Of a stretch of 64,000 nt of DNA, positions 43,769 to 54,499 are shown in pieces. The notes below the pieces were generated by a model. It was not told where the DNA came from and did no database searches. It worked only from the letters and a program-made list of their open reading frames with translations. Origin of the DNA: Stropharia rugosoannulata. Its lineage: Eukaryota; Basidiomycota; Agaricomycetes; Agaricales; Strophariaceae. The stretch is taken from the NCBI GenBank assembly GCA_028532985.1, contig JANCIK010000011.1, forward strand, positions 2,790,001 to 2,854,000, given 5' to 3'. The translations under genes were made by a program, and so were the position numbers. Each line of letters begins with the position of its first letter. Positions within the stretch are counted from its first letter, which is position 1.

Positions 43769-46439
43769 TTCATGCAGTTGGAGTGAAATACACAGATAGT
43801 CTACCATTAAATAGGCGATCCACTTGTTGAATAGGAGAAGGGACAGGCCAAATGGTCTTGAATTCATAATCTCATCCACCCTAAGCGTTCGTGTCAACAA
43901 TATCTCTATCTGTCATTTTTACAAGCGAAGGGGCAACCTCATATTGTACATTGATCCATCACACTCTCTACATCAGTAAAGAAAATCACTGATGTCAGAA
44001 TTGTATTAGGAATACAAGAATGATCCGAATAATGGTTAGCAATAGGGCACCATATATTGTAATTCTAAGTATATCTGATTTAGACATGTGCATGATTGTC
44101 ATTAACTGACAGAGTGCGCATTGGGAGTCTATTTTTATATCAACAACCCCAGCTATCATTTTAGAGCTGCGAGATGTGGCGTCGTTAGTGCATTATCGAG
44201 ACTGACGCTTGTTGATATGAACTATCACTATGATGATCGATACAATATTTCCTTGTCTTAGTGGGAATGAAAACGTCTCTTTTGAAAGCGCAATTGTCTG
44301 GGTGAGGGTGAATAAAATACCAACGACGTCTAGTGTACTGCTAAGCGGGGCCTCTGGAATGACATTTGGTATGCTCCTCAGAAGAATGATACCGCACAGT
44401 ATAGGCTTGAACTCGGAATACCCTTCGTACGGCTTCTCATGGGGTGTACGTACCGTAGCTTTATTGTTGACACATAGCACAGGGTTTACCAAGTCTTCTT
44501 TGAAGTTGGAACATAATATGCAGATAGAGAAGGATTAAACATTCTACGCCACTGTCTGGTACACTTTCATATTGTCGGGAAGCGCACCTATCTCCTGAAT
44601 CTTCGCACTGTACGCTTTTCTCTCTCCCACACACTCCTCATTGAGAATATCCACGACGCGACATAAAAATAGAAGCAGGCATTGTTCTCACCCATCCACT
44701 CCGAGTGATACAGCACTGGCCCAACGCCGCTTTAAAACGCCTCCTATGCTACACATGTCTCAGTCCCACGCGCCGCGGTGGAACAAGAGAAAGCGCACGC
44801 GTTCTAAATGAGTGGACGAGCAAGGGAAAGCATCGAATAATGCGAGAGTCGACGACCAAGGGCATGGACGGGCAACGACATGGGATGAAGTGAGCTGGAA
44901 CGAGGAGGTACATTGGAATAGTCATGGAAATGACGCGGGGTGTACTTGGAGGGTAGTACAAATATTTTTGAAATGAGAGAAGAAGATACTTGCGCCGAAT
45001 GTATTGCGCATAAAAGTACGGCATGGAGCAGATGTCTGCACTGCGATGGGGTAAGAGGATATGCAAGGTGTCTCCACGCACGGGGAAATGAGTCAGGTGG
45101 ACAAACGTGGGTCACCAACTGTTATGCTACGTGTTATAGTACGATAGAACCAAAATATATGCAGCAGACTTGGCTATGTTTCTGACTGAACCAGCGGATA
45201 TCAGTTAAGTGCTTTGCGATGAGATTACAGCTTGCCGTGATTTTACTAGTACATTCTACGATCCTGGGTCAGACGACGAGGTCAGTACGCAGAGAAGTTG
45301 AATAATAGTCTGCTGTAGCGACAAGCAAATTAGATATAGTAGAAGGACTGACGGTAAAATGCCTTGAAAGGGGGTATGATGCCGGCATGGAAAGCGACTC
45401 GGAGGTAGGGAAGAATAATAGAGCAATGGAACGGGTTGCTCGCCAGTGGTCATCTGCGCGTATACAAGAGTCCTGCCAGATGGTCTGATAACGCGCGGGA
45501 TGGATCGAGCAGCTGAGACGAAAATTAACAAGCGTTCCCGGTGACCAGTTTTAATTACTCACCATTTCTCAGCAGAGTTACTTACCACCATCCGTTGACC
45601 ATCCGACCACCATGACCCCTCGAACTGCTTAATTAAAGTAGCTATCCGCAACGCAATACCGCTCTTTAATAGACCTCTGGCATGATGCTTCCGACTCGTA
45701 TTTGGAGCGGAGGCGACGGACAGCATATGCAGCGATGAGGCGGACGGGATCTAGGCATGTTTGTTGCAGGCAGGTCAGACAGCTGCCGCAAGTCTGGCGC
45801 GTAAATATAGAATAATGTGGTGGTCAGCGCTAGACTTCATTGCATGGGATATCTGGCTTTGTCTTCTTCTACGTGCCACGTGTCTTTCAAATCCGAAGAA
45901 CGCAACTGATCCTATCTCGGACTGCTATAAATACTCTACAGCCATGTAACTATTTTTGTTCCATCTTACCCCTTCTGCGATCCAACCGGGACCTGCATTC
46001 AATTCCACCCCAGTCAATGTATACATGTATCTTTTGTTCTTTTTAAGAATATAACATTTCTCCTTGTATCTCCTTATTGTTATTTGGAAAATTACTGGGT
46101 GAACAAAGAAGACATCTTATTGGAGCCACGCACTGCTCTAAGCAAAAGAAAATTCGTACTGATAGGTCACCGGTCACCTACTTATGGAGTTATCTGATCG
46201 CGGATCACAAACTCAAGGGGGCACCCTATCACTCTTAATACTGATCTGGTGCGTTAGCTATTTTCTTAATAAAACAGAGTGTATTTTAGTACGACGAAGG
46301 CGTAGAAGACACGCTCATATTGCGCTCAAACAGGAGCGAGCGACGCGGAATAACCTTCGCGACGTACACCGCAAACCACTTCTATTTCGAGATGCAGTTC
46401 TCGGTGCGGCTCTTGAAACACCACTCGATGCTCATGAAG
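43769..46439. other. Gene-poor stretch, 2.7 kb
   Basis: A minus-strand frame at 44193-44492 has hydrophobic segments (LDVVGILFTLTQTIAL; NIVSIIIVIVH) and may be another membrane-protein scrap, but it has no family hallmark. The frame 46184-46444 (one hydrophobic segment and an RRRRRR run) has no support. Nothing else is seen. Confidence 0.35.
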
Positions 46440-46448
46440 TATAAAATA
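46440..46448 (+). promoter_or_regulatory. TATA box of the small secreted protein gene
   Basis: TATAAAATA lies 69 bp upstream of the start codon at 46517, a normal fungal distance. Confidence 0.5.
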
Positions 46449-46516
46449 AAGCGGCATACATAAAATATGTCAAAGCAGTATTTCTACTCTTACTTCAGCT
46501 AATACTCAAGAAAAAG

Positions 46517-46914
46517 ATGCGCAACTACATTCTGCTGGCATTCTCCCTCCTCTCCGGGATGCTCAGCGTCAGCGCAAGCTCGTACAGCATTGAGCTGTAT
46601 GCTGACTCCAACTGCCAGGAGTTGATTACAGTCGACAGTGGCACCTTCGGTACGAACGGCTGCATCACGCAGGGCGGTGTGAACAGCATCCGCATTACAA
46701 GCTTGGACAACGCCATGATCCACACCTGGGTGCGTCTCTTGTCCATTTTCATAATATCGTCCGGTCGATAAAAGCTAATCAATGTACCATTTCTTAGGCG
46801 CAGGGAGAGTGCAACCATGACGAGTGGACTGTCCCCGTCAGTTGCCCAGGCGGAAACTCGTGCATCCAGGCACCTGGGACGGAGTCGTTTGGGTTCCAGG
46901 TTGGGTGTATTTGA
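46517..46914 (+). CDS. Small secreted cysteine-rich protein, 109 aa
   Basis: Exons 46517-46729 and 46798-46914 join at phase 0 (donor GTGCGT, acceptor TTAG). The signal peptide is MRNYILLAFSLLSGMLSVSA, with cleavage likely before SSYSIEL. The mature chain is about 88 residues with six cysteines (SNCQ, NGCI, GECN, VSCP, NSCI, VGCI), an even number that suits disulfides. Small, secreted and Cys-rich is the usual profile of candidate effectors and hyphal surface proteins. It does not match the hydrophobin or cerato-platanin spacing. No named family is recognised. Confidence 0.75.
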
Positions 46915-47572
46915 TTAAGAATTGACTGCGCAGGGATTTCGTTTCTTAACTTATATGTTGTTGTATAAGTTCCAGAAATATGTATGTCTCCTTGCAAAGA
47001 CCAGCCCTGAGAATATTGCTTATGTGAGGTAACATATCTTTTAAAATATCTAAAATCCTCTGCCATAAGTGTGTCTAATAACCATAATTAAAATGTCGTA
47101 TTTTTTTCTGCGACACATATCTTAATTCATTTGCGGACCTCAACTTGGCTACGACTCAAGATGATATGCCGGAAAGGCAGGAATACGAAATCGTCGTCTA
47201 TACCAAGTCTATACTTAGACAACGAAGGGGGAGTCAAACTTTCTATAAAACTTTCATACAGGACCTCGCATTACAGTTCCAAAGCCACGATTTTGATATT
47301 CTTCTGTATGGCCCGAATGTAATTTACGGAGCTCAACTCGCACTAAGTATGGTTGTCGCGTTATCACGGCCCGGCCGTGTACCGGCGCACGGCAAAAGCC
47401 GTTCACTGGACAACGTGAGCTCCACGGCGATTTTGCTTGTTCTTTGTTCTTTCTTCCAACCAATCCGAGTGTCTAGTCACCGTTTCATCTCTGCCTAAGT
47501 ACGTTGAGCCATTGCGCAATGAAGAATAGACTCTTTCAAATACTCACGTGCGAGTTTCATAGCCTTGCGAAA

Positions 47573-48292
47573 ATGTCCGGGGCAGCAATCGTCAACGGGG
47601 GAGGCCTCACCAACACGGGAGGTCCAGGTGGAATTGGACTGCACAGTAAGTTCCTCTCATCCTCAATCTTATTCCATTATTTCCATACTGTCATCCTCCA
47701 GTAATATCGTCTACGGTAACCACCCGATTTCGTGGAATGCCCTTATCCTGATTGCTGCTTCCCAGCGTCCATTTCTGGTACCCAATGCCTTGCAATATGG
47801 GGCTTCCCGCCTTCCTGGTTGTGGGCGCACATCCGCGACTGGGTAGTTGCGCATGAGACGATCTTACACTACTCCAGGGCTGTCCGCCGTATTGTCCGCA
47901 CGGATGAGCTCGGCGTTCCCGTTTTCTGGCTCAAGTTCCGCACCGCCCACGGCGCTCGTATGTTCTACAGTGGGGTCCGCAACCCAGGCCCAATCACTGC
48001 TGAAGGCCCTGGTATACATTGCAATTATGTCCGTAATCAAGACTATGCTGGCGCAAATGGACGCTCACAGGACTTCTGGGACGTCCACAACGGGTACTCG
48101 CAAAATCAGAACCCCTTGGATCCGTTTTCTACGAGTCTTTGCCGTGGCTCCGTGACTAGTCGCGAGCTTTGCTCTCTTCTTGGCCTTCCTGTGTCGAACT
48201 ACGATCCGAATCTCGTTCGGATAACGTCGAAAAAGCTACGTCGCCTGAAGAAGAATCACTCCTCAACGGAATCTCCGACGGAGCCTCATTGA
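47573..48292 (+). CDS. RRM-like protein, hypothetical
   Basis: ATG 47573 (MSGAAIVNGGGLTNTGGPGG) opens a Gly-rich exon ending HS. The model then uses introns ending at ~47702 and ~47765 (GTAACC donor, CCCAG acceptor) to reach the long terminal exon. It encodes CLAIWGFPPSWLWAHIRDWV, LHYSRAVRRIVRTDELGVPV and FWLKFRTAHGARMFYSGVRN. The first and last blocks sit like RNP2 and RNP1 of an RNA-recognition motif. A less structured tail (DVHNGYSQNQNPLDPF) and a basic end (KKLRRLKKNHSS) follow. RNA binding is inferred from this resemblance. The short middle exon is the weakest part of the model. Confidence 0.45.
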
Positions 48293-48502
48293 TCTATACA
48301 GCTCAGTTGTAATACTTCAGCGGCGCTTACTTCAGTAACTTTCAGATTTCGCTTTCATCCCTAACGGACGTGATTTTTCTAGATTTTGGTAGTTATTTCG
48401 CTGCTGCTGGATATCAATTGTTACATGTTACAAAGTATTTAATTGCTCAAAGCAAGAGATGAAACTCATATATAGCTGTCATCGCGAGGTAGCACTTCGC
48501 TA

Positions 48503-49040
48503 TTAATGCCGCACAAGGAACATTAACGCAATTGTATTTAGAATATACGTGGTTGCAATAAAGAACGTTCCGGGGATATAGAAAGGAATCAAACGCCTAT
48601 AACATACGCTGCAGTCTAGCCGATTTCTCTGGACGACTAGGCGCGTGCACTGGACTGAGAGTTGGATTACTACCCCGTATGCGACAGGTGCAACCATAGC
48701 TCCCATAATCTGGGCTTCCATCTCAATACTGCTGGAGGCATCTAGAGGGCTGGACATTAGACGCTGCGTAGTTGATAGAACGAGTAGGGGAGCGCTCGGC
48801 AATGAATGTGGTGCGGAAGGGAATGCGAAGGGAGGTTCCCAGCACGTTTGCATTCGCGCGGGAACAGGCCGTGAAGCAGAGGGAAAAGCCATTGGCGACG
48901 CCCCGGGGGCGCCACAGGCTAACCCCCAAACGGCTATGCTTCTTAAATTTCTGATGACATGGAAGGAAAATGATGCTTCCGTAACAATCAATCTCATGCT
49001 GACAGTGGTGAAATTACTTGACTCGTAAGATACATTCATA
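48503..49040 (-). pseudogene. Membrane-protein N-terminal fragment 3
   Basis: The minus-strand frame reads ASSSIEMEAQIMGAMVAPVA, GVVIQLSVQCTRLVVQRNR, YRRLIPFYIPGTFFIATTYI and LNTIALMFLVRH-stop, which resembles helices 1-2 of the seven-pass family seen elsewhere in this window. A Pro/Ser/Ala-rich insert (about residues 50-105) that is atypical for the family precedes it. No exons for helices 3-7 follow, since the region below 48300 belongs to a plus-strand gene. It is most likely a truncated copy. Confidence 0.35.
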
Positions 49041-49060
49041 TCAGAATGACCACTAAACAT

Positions 49061-49990
49061 AAGGATAATGACTTCTGTCTCTGATGGATGCCAAAATCGA
49101 AGTATTATATTACAGCTTGTGTGCTAATTGGAACGCCGATGGTGTCCGGACAAGCGCGGGCCGATTCCGCGCCGTGGCTGCCCGTGACCATCTTACTCAT
49201 TTTCTTCCACGGGTAAGCCCCCAGCAGTAAATGGCGTGTTCTCCTTGTCAACTTCGTCCACATCACCATGGCAGGGATGAGGTGGGCGGCATCTAGGAAT
49301 GTTGTTATACCACTGTATACTACAGAGTGTCGTTGAGTATGCCTTTTGCCTGCTGATGCATAATCTGTCTGCCTAGCTCGGCTACGATTCTCGTTTCCTC
49401 GGGTCTCCACCCATTCAGCCTTCGGACCCTTGTTTTCATCCGACTCTGCTTCGTTTGTATATGCCCTGGCGCAGATGGAGATAAAAATGCATTCGGCAGT
49501 GCATGGAATTTCCTGGCCTGTAGACATAGAGTTCCTGTTAAATCATCTGGATGCTTAATAGGTTTGCATTGTGGTAGACAAATGTCTATCTATTGCCTGT
49601 GTCCACTGTCGCCGCCGATCATTTTCTACGCTGCCGTATCCGTACATATCCCCTGGGCCAAGCATTGCGCCGTACTAATTCGGAGCTCAGACTCCACGAG
49701 TATTTTCGAGGAAAGTGTGTGTGAGTTCGAGCGCGGCGAGTTCGCGATCTGTATCGAGTCGCAGTGATGTCGCCGTTGATTCTCGAGCCGCCTCGTATTG
49801 TTGTCGCGCAGCCATTGCGGGCGCACTTGGCGCGCACATGATAGTTATGCTGACAAAGACACAGCCCGGCAGCTGCTTTGTCAGCATTTGGCACGTCCCT
49901 TACTCCCTTGTTGCTCCCCGTAGTCGTTTATCTGTTATACCTGCCGCTTTGGCATATTATTTGTTGGCATTTTGAATCACAACGTCCAAT
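49061..49990. other. Gene-poor stretch, 930 bp
   Basis: Frames on both strands (49105-49527 minus, 49564-49767 plus, 49619-49894 minus) overlap and carry no recognisable domain. No gene is supported. Confidence 0.35.
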
Positions 49991-49994
49991 TATT

Positions 49995-51930
49995 GTCCAT
50001 CCAAGTCACACTGGCGTTGAGCGCTTTAGATAATCAAAAAAATGTGATATTTATGTACGGACAGGTTAGGAGTAGGTGATATAGCACATATTGGCTAGAT
50101 CTGAGCAAGGAAGAGGGGTTTATGTATGAGATACGATAGGTAAATACTTTATGGTGTAAAAGAGGTATTCTAAGGGATGACGAGCTGATCAAGCAACCAC
50201 GAAGCCTATGAGAGTTCTCATTCCTCCGATAAGTTACGGTGGTGGTGCAGATGGAATGAATGATGAGAGGGTTGAGCATCATAAAGACGATAACGGAAAG
50301 CGGCGGGGAAGTGGAAGTGGAAGCTCACAGAGGCTAGAGCTGAGCGGAAGTACCGCATGATTGTTTGCTCGCTATGTTCCACCACAAGGGGCCGTTGGGT
50401 GTTTGGTGGAGCCCATCCTCCGCGATCTGCACTGTCTGTTGAGCGGAAGTACCGCAGAATCTCCTGCTCGCAATTTCCACTACGGGAGCTCAGTGTTGGC
50501 CTGCTGCAGGGGTTCTGCCCTGTTAGCGGTCTGTGACGTCCGTGGATGGATTAATAGATTGATGTACTCTGTGGGTAGGTACGTAGGAGTGGTGAGGGGG
50601 ATATAAGTTTGGGGGCTTCATGGTCTGGTGGGTATTGACGCTGTACGGCTGGGGTGTTGGATGTGCGAGGGGTATAAATACCCCTCCGAAGGCGTTGCAT
50701 TACGTGCCACCGTATCGAACCATGTTGAGGTGTTGGCTACGCGTCATGAAAGGAGGTTACAGTCGATTGCTAGGATTCGATAAGCGACGCTTACCTTTAG
50801 GAGAAAGAAAAGCACCGCTTGCAACACGTGGCCGTGTTTGCCGTGCCCTGGGAATGTCACGCCGTAACGTGCCGTCTTGCCGACAGCTGAGTTACAAATT
50901 GGTAACTGGGCCGGACGCCGTCAACCTAATTCTTGACGCTGATGAGCAACAGAAACTGAATTGACCTGAAATTCTTCTACATACAGCCTTTTAAACCCTA
51001 CTCAGCTATGTATATGAATTAAAATTATACCAGGGAGGTGTATCGGCATGCAGTCAAAGGCCATGTACCGTGCAAATAGTACGGCAATATCCGAAGTGCA
51101 TATCTCGTATACTAAGCCCGCCAGCATTGTTTGAAGAAGGGTCAGCCACTGTGACTGAAGTAACAGAGCGATACAAAATGGGGCTTTTGTTCCCGGCTGC
51201 CTGGATCGAATCCTAGCAATTGAACCCGTCCTCTCATGAAAGCGCAGGCGCGGGTGACAATGGTGGGACAACCTGTGTTTTCCTTTAAGGGGTAAGTACG
51301 TATGTTCCCCATTAACAATAAAGCACAGATACCCATTTGAGATATTTATGCATGTTGAGAAAGTTGTTATCGGAAAACAGTCTAATCTCACCATTTTGGG
51401 ACCACTGTGCTTAAATGAAGTGGCCATTCAGCTTTGTGATTGGGAGGTAGTTAGGTACTCTACTTACATCCCCCAAATCTCACCGCTGTTTCTCTTCGTT
51501 CGTTGATTAGTGACTTGTAGGTTGGAGTCACTGAAAATTATGTCTATGTTGTTATGGACAGTATAGAACATGTTAAATACTGAATAATTTTCCATCAGAT
51601 TATACTGGCGCGTCATTGTTTGACCCATGTATTCAAGTCAACAATGTTCCGTCGACGGAGAAAGCACAAAGAGATGATGATGGATAGTGAGGCAGCGTCA
51701 AATATATTAGATATATTCGAGGGACCTTGCAGGATGCGTGATTCATTGTGGAATGAAAAAAAACAGACGGCTAATGCGAGGAGGATTTGCTTAGACGGTC
51801 CTTGATCTGCACGTATGCGTGGGTTGGGAATAGGCTGTGAGCGTGCGTTATGCACAGACGGCATGGGCAGCATAGGCAGAGATGAGGCAGATTCAGTGTG
51901 ACGCCATCCAATGTATGGCGGTGTGAGTGA
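49995..51930 (+). repeat. Direct repeat, left copy (with insertions)
   Basis: Starting at TCCAAGTCACACTGGC, this sequence is collinear with 57595-58715 over its whole length: the AATGTGATATTTATGTA block, AACGGAAAGCGGCGGGGAAG, GAGCGGAAGTACCGCA, GGCTGGGGTGTTGGA, GGTATAAATACCCCTCCGA, TTCCCCATTAACAATAAAGC and TTCAGTGTGACGC. Relative to the right copy it carries a 481-bp insertion at 50753-51233 and about 250 bp of extra sequence near 51570-51820. The frames in it are not conserved between copies, so it is not coding. An old LTR-like pair or a segmental duplication both fit. Confidence 0.8.
50753..51233. mobile_element. 481-bp Mutator-like nonautonomous element
   Basis: A perfect 9-bp target duplication TCATGAAAG flanks it (50744-50752 and 51234-51242). 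Its ends are inverted repeats: GAGG...ATTGCTAGGATTCGAT on the left, and the same 16-bp core reverse-complemented (ATCGAATCCTAGCAAT) then CCTC on the right. A 9-bp duplication with GAGG ends is typical of Mutator-like elements. The related right copy of the host repeat reads TTATGAAAGCGCAGG at 58272-58286, an empty site. No transposase frame is present. Confidence 0.85.
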
Positions 51931-52197
51931 CCATTGTGCTGCCACCGGTTGGTTCCGGCTCCCTTCCAGCCTTATCCTCTCGCACGTCCTCGTCGCCCCT
52001 ATCCCGACTACAACAAACCCACTCACGCAAATACACTCTTCGCGTTGCACTCCCCATCGCTCACACGAGTGCTTAACGCCACGATTGTGCGCCGAGATTC
52101 ACGCCACCGCGTGGATGAGGAAGAGCGTAGTGTTTCGTATCAGCAGGGCAAAGGGTACTTTCGCACCTCTGTCGACCAGTAAATTCCATTCGCAGTA

Positions 52198-52993
52198 TGG
52201 TGAGTTATTTGCACCATTATGGTGCGGTTTCTGCACAAGTATTCCCACGCGCGCGCGACACTCGTTGGGACTACCTTCGTAACACCAAGCATAGATTTTT
52301 TCCCAGTTTTGCTATATAATAAGTATAGAGGTCTCCGGGGGGGTACACCTTCCATGCTTATAGAGCATTCCCACTACTTCTGGCAGGAGGATACATCTCA
52401 TCAGTGTATTTGTATCAAAATTCCCACGATATGCTCACGCGCGCGCCACATTTGTTGGGACTACGCGCGCGACACAAACTGAGGGGACATTTCTCCTTCA
52501 CTATTTCCTGGGCATTTATATTTTGTTTAGAGCAAGAGTACACTGTTTTGAGCATGGTTACAGTACATGTACACTTTCTTCTAACTAAAAATAACATAAT
52601 GCATCGTCATCAATGTGATGTAAATGCGTATAAGTAATGTTTTTGCTCCCTATTTTGTCATTATGATCACATGAAAACAGCTAAGATCACTTGTATTTAG
52701 AACAGCATGGATTCAAGCTATATATATGTCTCTTAAAATTCAATAGATTGTAGTCTCCCTCGAGTACATTGAAAGAATATTAGCAATAATTCATTGTGTT
52801 GTTTCTACTGATAATATAGGTCTAAACACTGGATTTGATCTCTCTAGCCTTTATTCAGATTCTATATATGCCGAATGCAGTGAATCAAGGAATGTCCTCC
52901 AAGTTTGAGACGTGCGCGCGGCCCCATCAAAGTGTGGAGCGCGTGGGAATACTTGTGCAGAAACCGCACCATAGTGGTGCAAATAACTCACCA
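52198..52993. mobile_element. 796-bp TA-flanked inverted-repeat element
   Basis: The left end TGGTGAGTTATTTGCACCA is matched by the reverse complement of the right end, and the match continues through GGTGCGGTTTCTGCACAAG and TATTCCCACGCGC for about 65 bp. TA flanks both sides (52196-52197, 52994-52995), as for Tc1/mariner elements. The interior holds two more partial copies of the CGCGCG-C-ACA-TTGTTGGGACTA block (52255 and 52440) and no transposase. It is a nonautonomous copy. Confidence 0.75.
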
Positions 52994-52995
52994 TA

Positions 52996-54499
52996 CACGC
53001 ACCGCCAATGCCAGCGCAAGTGTAGCAGCAGCAGTGCAAGGGCGCGAATGTTATCTTATTAAGAGATAAATCGATAACGTGCGAGCACAGTTTATTTTTA
53101 AATAATGTTTTCGAGCACCAGTGCATGCACCGCCCGACCCCATCACCTGCATCACGAAGGATTCAGAGCTGAAGCACTGAACGTGTCAGAGCGGTCCGGT
53201 AAATTTAACAGCGTTATCCATCATAGCCTACCTTACTTGCTCATCAGTGAGCACGGGAAGAAAAGACGAAAGAAAGACATGCAAAATGATTAGTAAAAAA
53301 AATACAGAATACATACTTCAGTAATTATCTCTAAACCTAATTCCGTATCTTTCTCTTACATTCTCCAAATCCCGCTTCAATATTGCTCAGGTGCGTAAGG
53401 GACGACGTCCATTTGAGTAAGTGTCAAGTGAGTATAACCATTACTTAATTCACGCTACGTATACCTACCCAAAATCAGGATGGCGGATTAGTTCTCTCGA
53501 GTCCGGAAGCAGGGTCTTCCGCCTTGCATTGCAACTTAATCCATCTAGCTTCTATGATGCAACCGCCGCCTGAGCGCTGGCCTCGCGAGTCTGGCAATGC
53601 ATCCCGGCCTCCTGCGGCGCACGGCCTTTGCACCCGACGTGGCAGGACTGAGTACTGAGCCTTGATATATAGAGACTAGGACTTCAAATAAGACAGGCTA
53701 TTAGGGCTGTACCAGGGTACAAAAATACTGTGTCGATCATTACATGCGACACATCCCATCATATAATGCACTGCCAAGGATGGTCTGGGTCAAGACCCTT
53801 GGTCTTATGCATCGCAGGGGCGCAGCCACTAAGTATCTCATGTTTATGACAATACGCTAAAGCTCCAAAAGTGTATCGCATATATTCTAGCTCATCCTAT
53901 CCGTTATTCAATTTTCAGGCAAGATTAATAATTAGTGGCTTCGAGGACACAAATGACTTATTGAAAAGCACCGGTTTGACTAACATAGTGGAGTACTGAG
54001 TTTTCACATGTCGGACGTTTTACCTCCATACCTGTGCCTCACTAATACACAGCCCAGATAGACGCTTCACGAGCTTAGACATACCTACTCTCACACCATA
54101 ATATTGGCCTGAAATTTCTAACAAAAGGCCGCACTCTGTTGTATATTATGATTTAAATGCTGCTAGATTATTCAAGGAGGTGCAAGTGCAAAAACACCGA
54201 AGCCCATCTTTATGGAATGCTCGCCTTTGCATCTGTGCTGCCGACTTGTTGACAAACTCGGATACTATTAATACGTACACTGCCATTACACTGCAAGTTG
54301 CAAGGTATCACACGCTATATATACTATGTCGCACAGCAATAATTTGAAAGGTCCAGTACATATAAACAATATGTTGTATCTGAGGTTGTATTATCTTCTT
54401 CAACACCCTGTCTATTGCTGAAGCTCATACGCCTATACAATCAAATTTGCAGACATATTGTCAAAGCGGAGCCTTACACGGCATACTCTGTCAATCATA
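52996..54499. other. Gene-poor stretch, 1.5 kb
   Basis: No supported gene. A GC-rich patch at 53500-53640 lies within otherwise AT-rich DNA. The last few hundred bases are presumed promoter of the NACHT gene, with TATATATACTATG near 54315. Confidence 0.4.

Noticed and set aside
46184..46444. 86-codon frame with a hydrophobic segment and an RRRRRR run
   Set aside because: No homologous feature, no splice context, and it sits in the promoter region of the small secreted protein gene.
47145..47498. Plus-strand frame containing EYEIVVYTKSILRQRRG
   Set aside because: Coding-like at first, but no ATG-led model joins it to the RRM-like gene, and no family is recognised.
51195..51233. tRNA-like T-arm (ATCGAATCC)
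   Set aside because: It is the inverted-repeat core of the Mutator-like element; the rest of a tRNA cloverleaf is absent.
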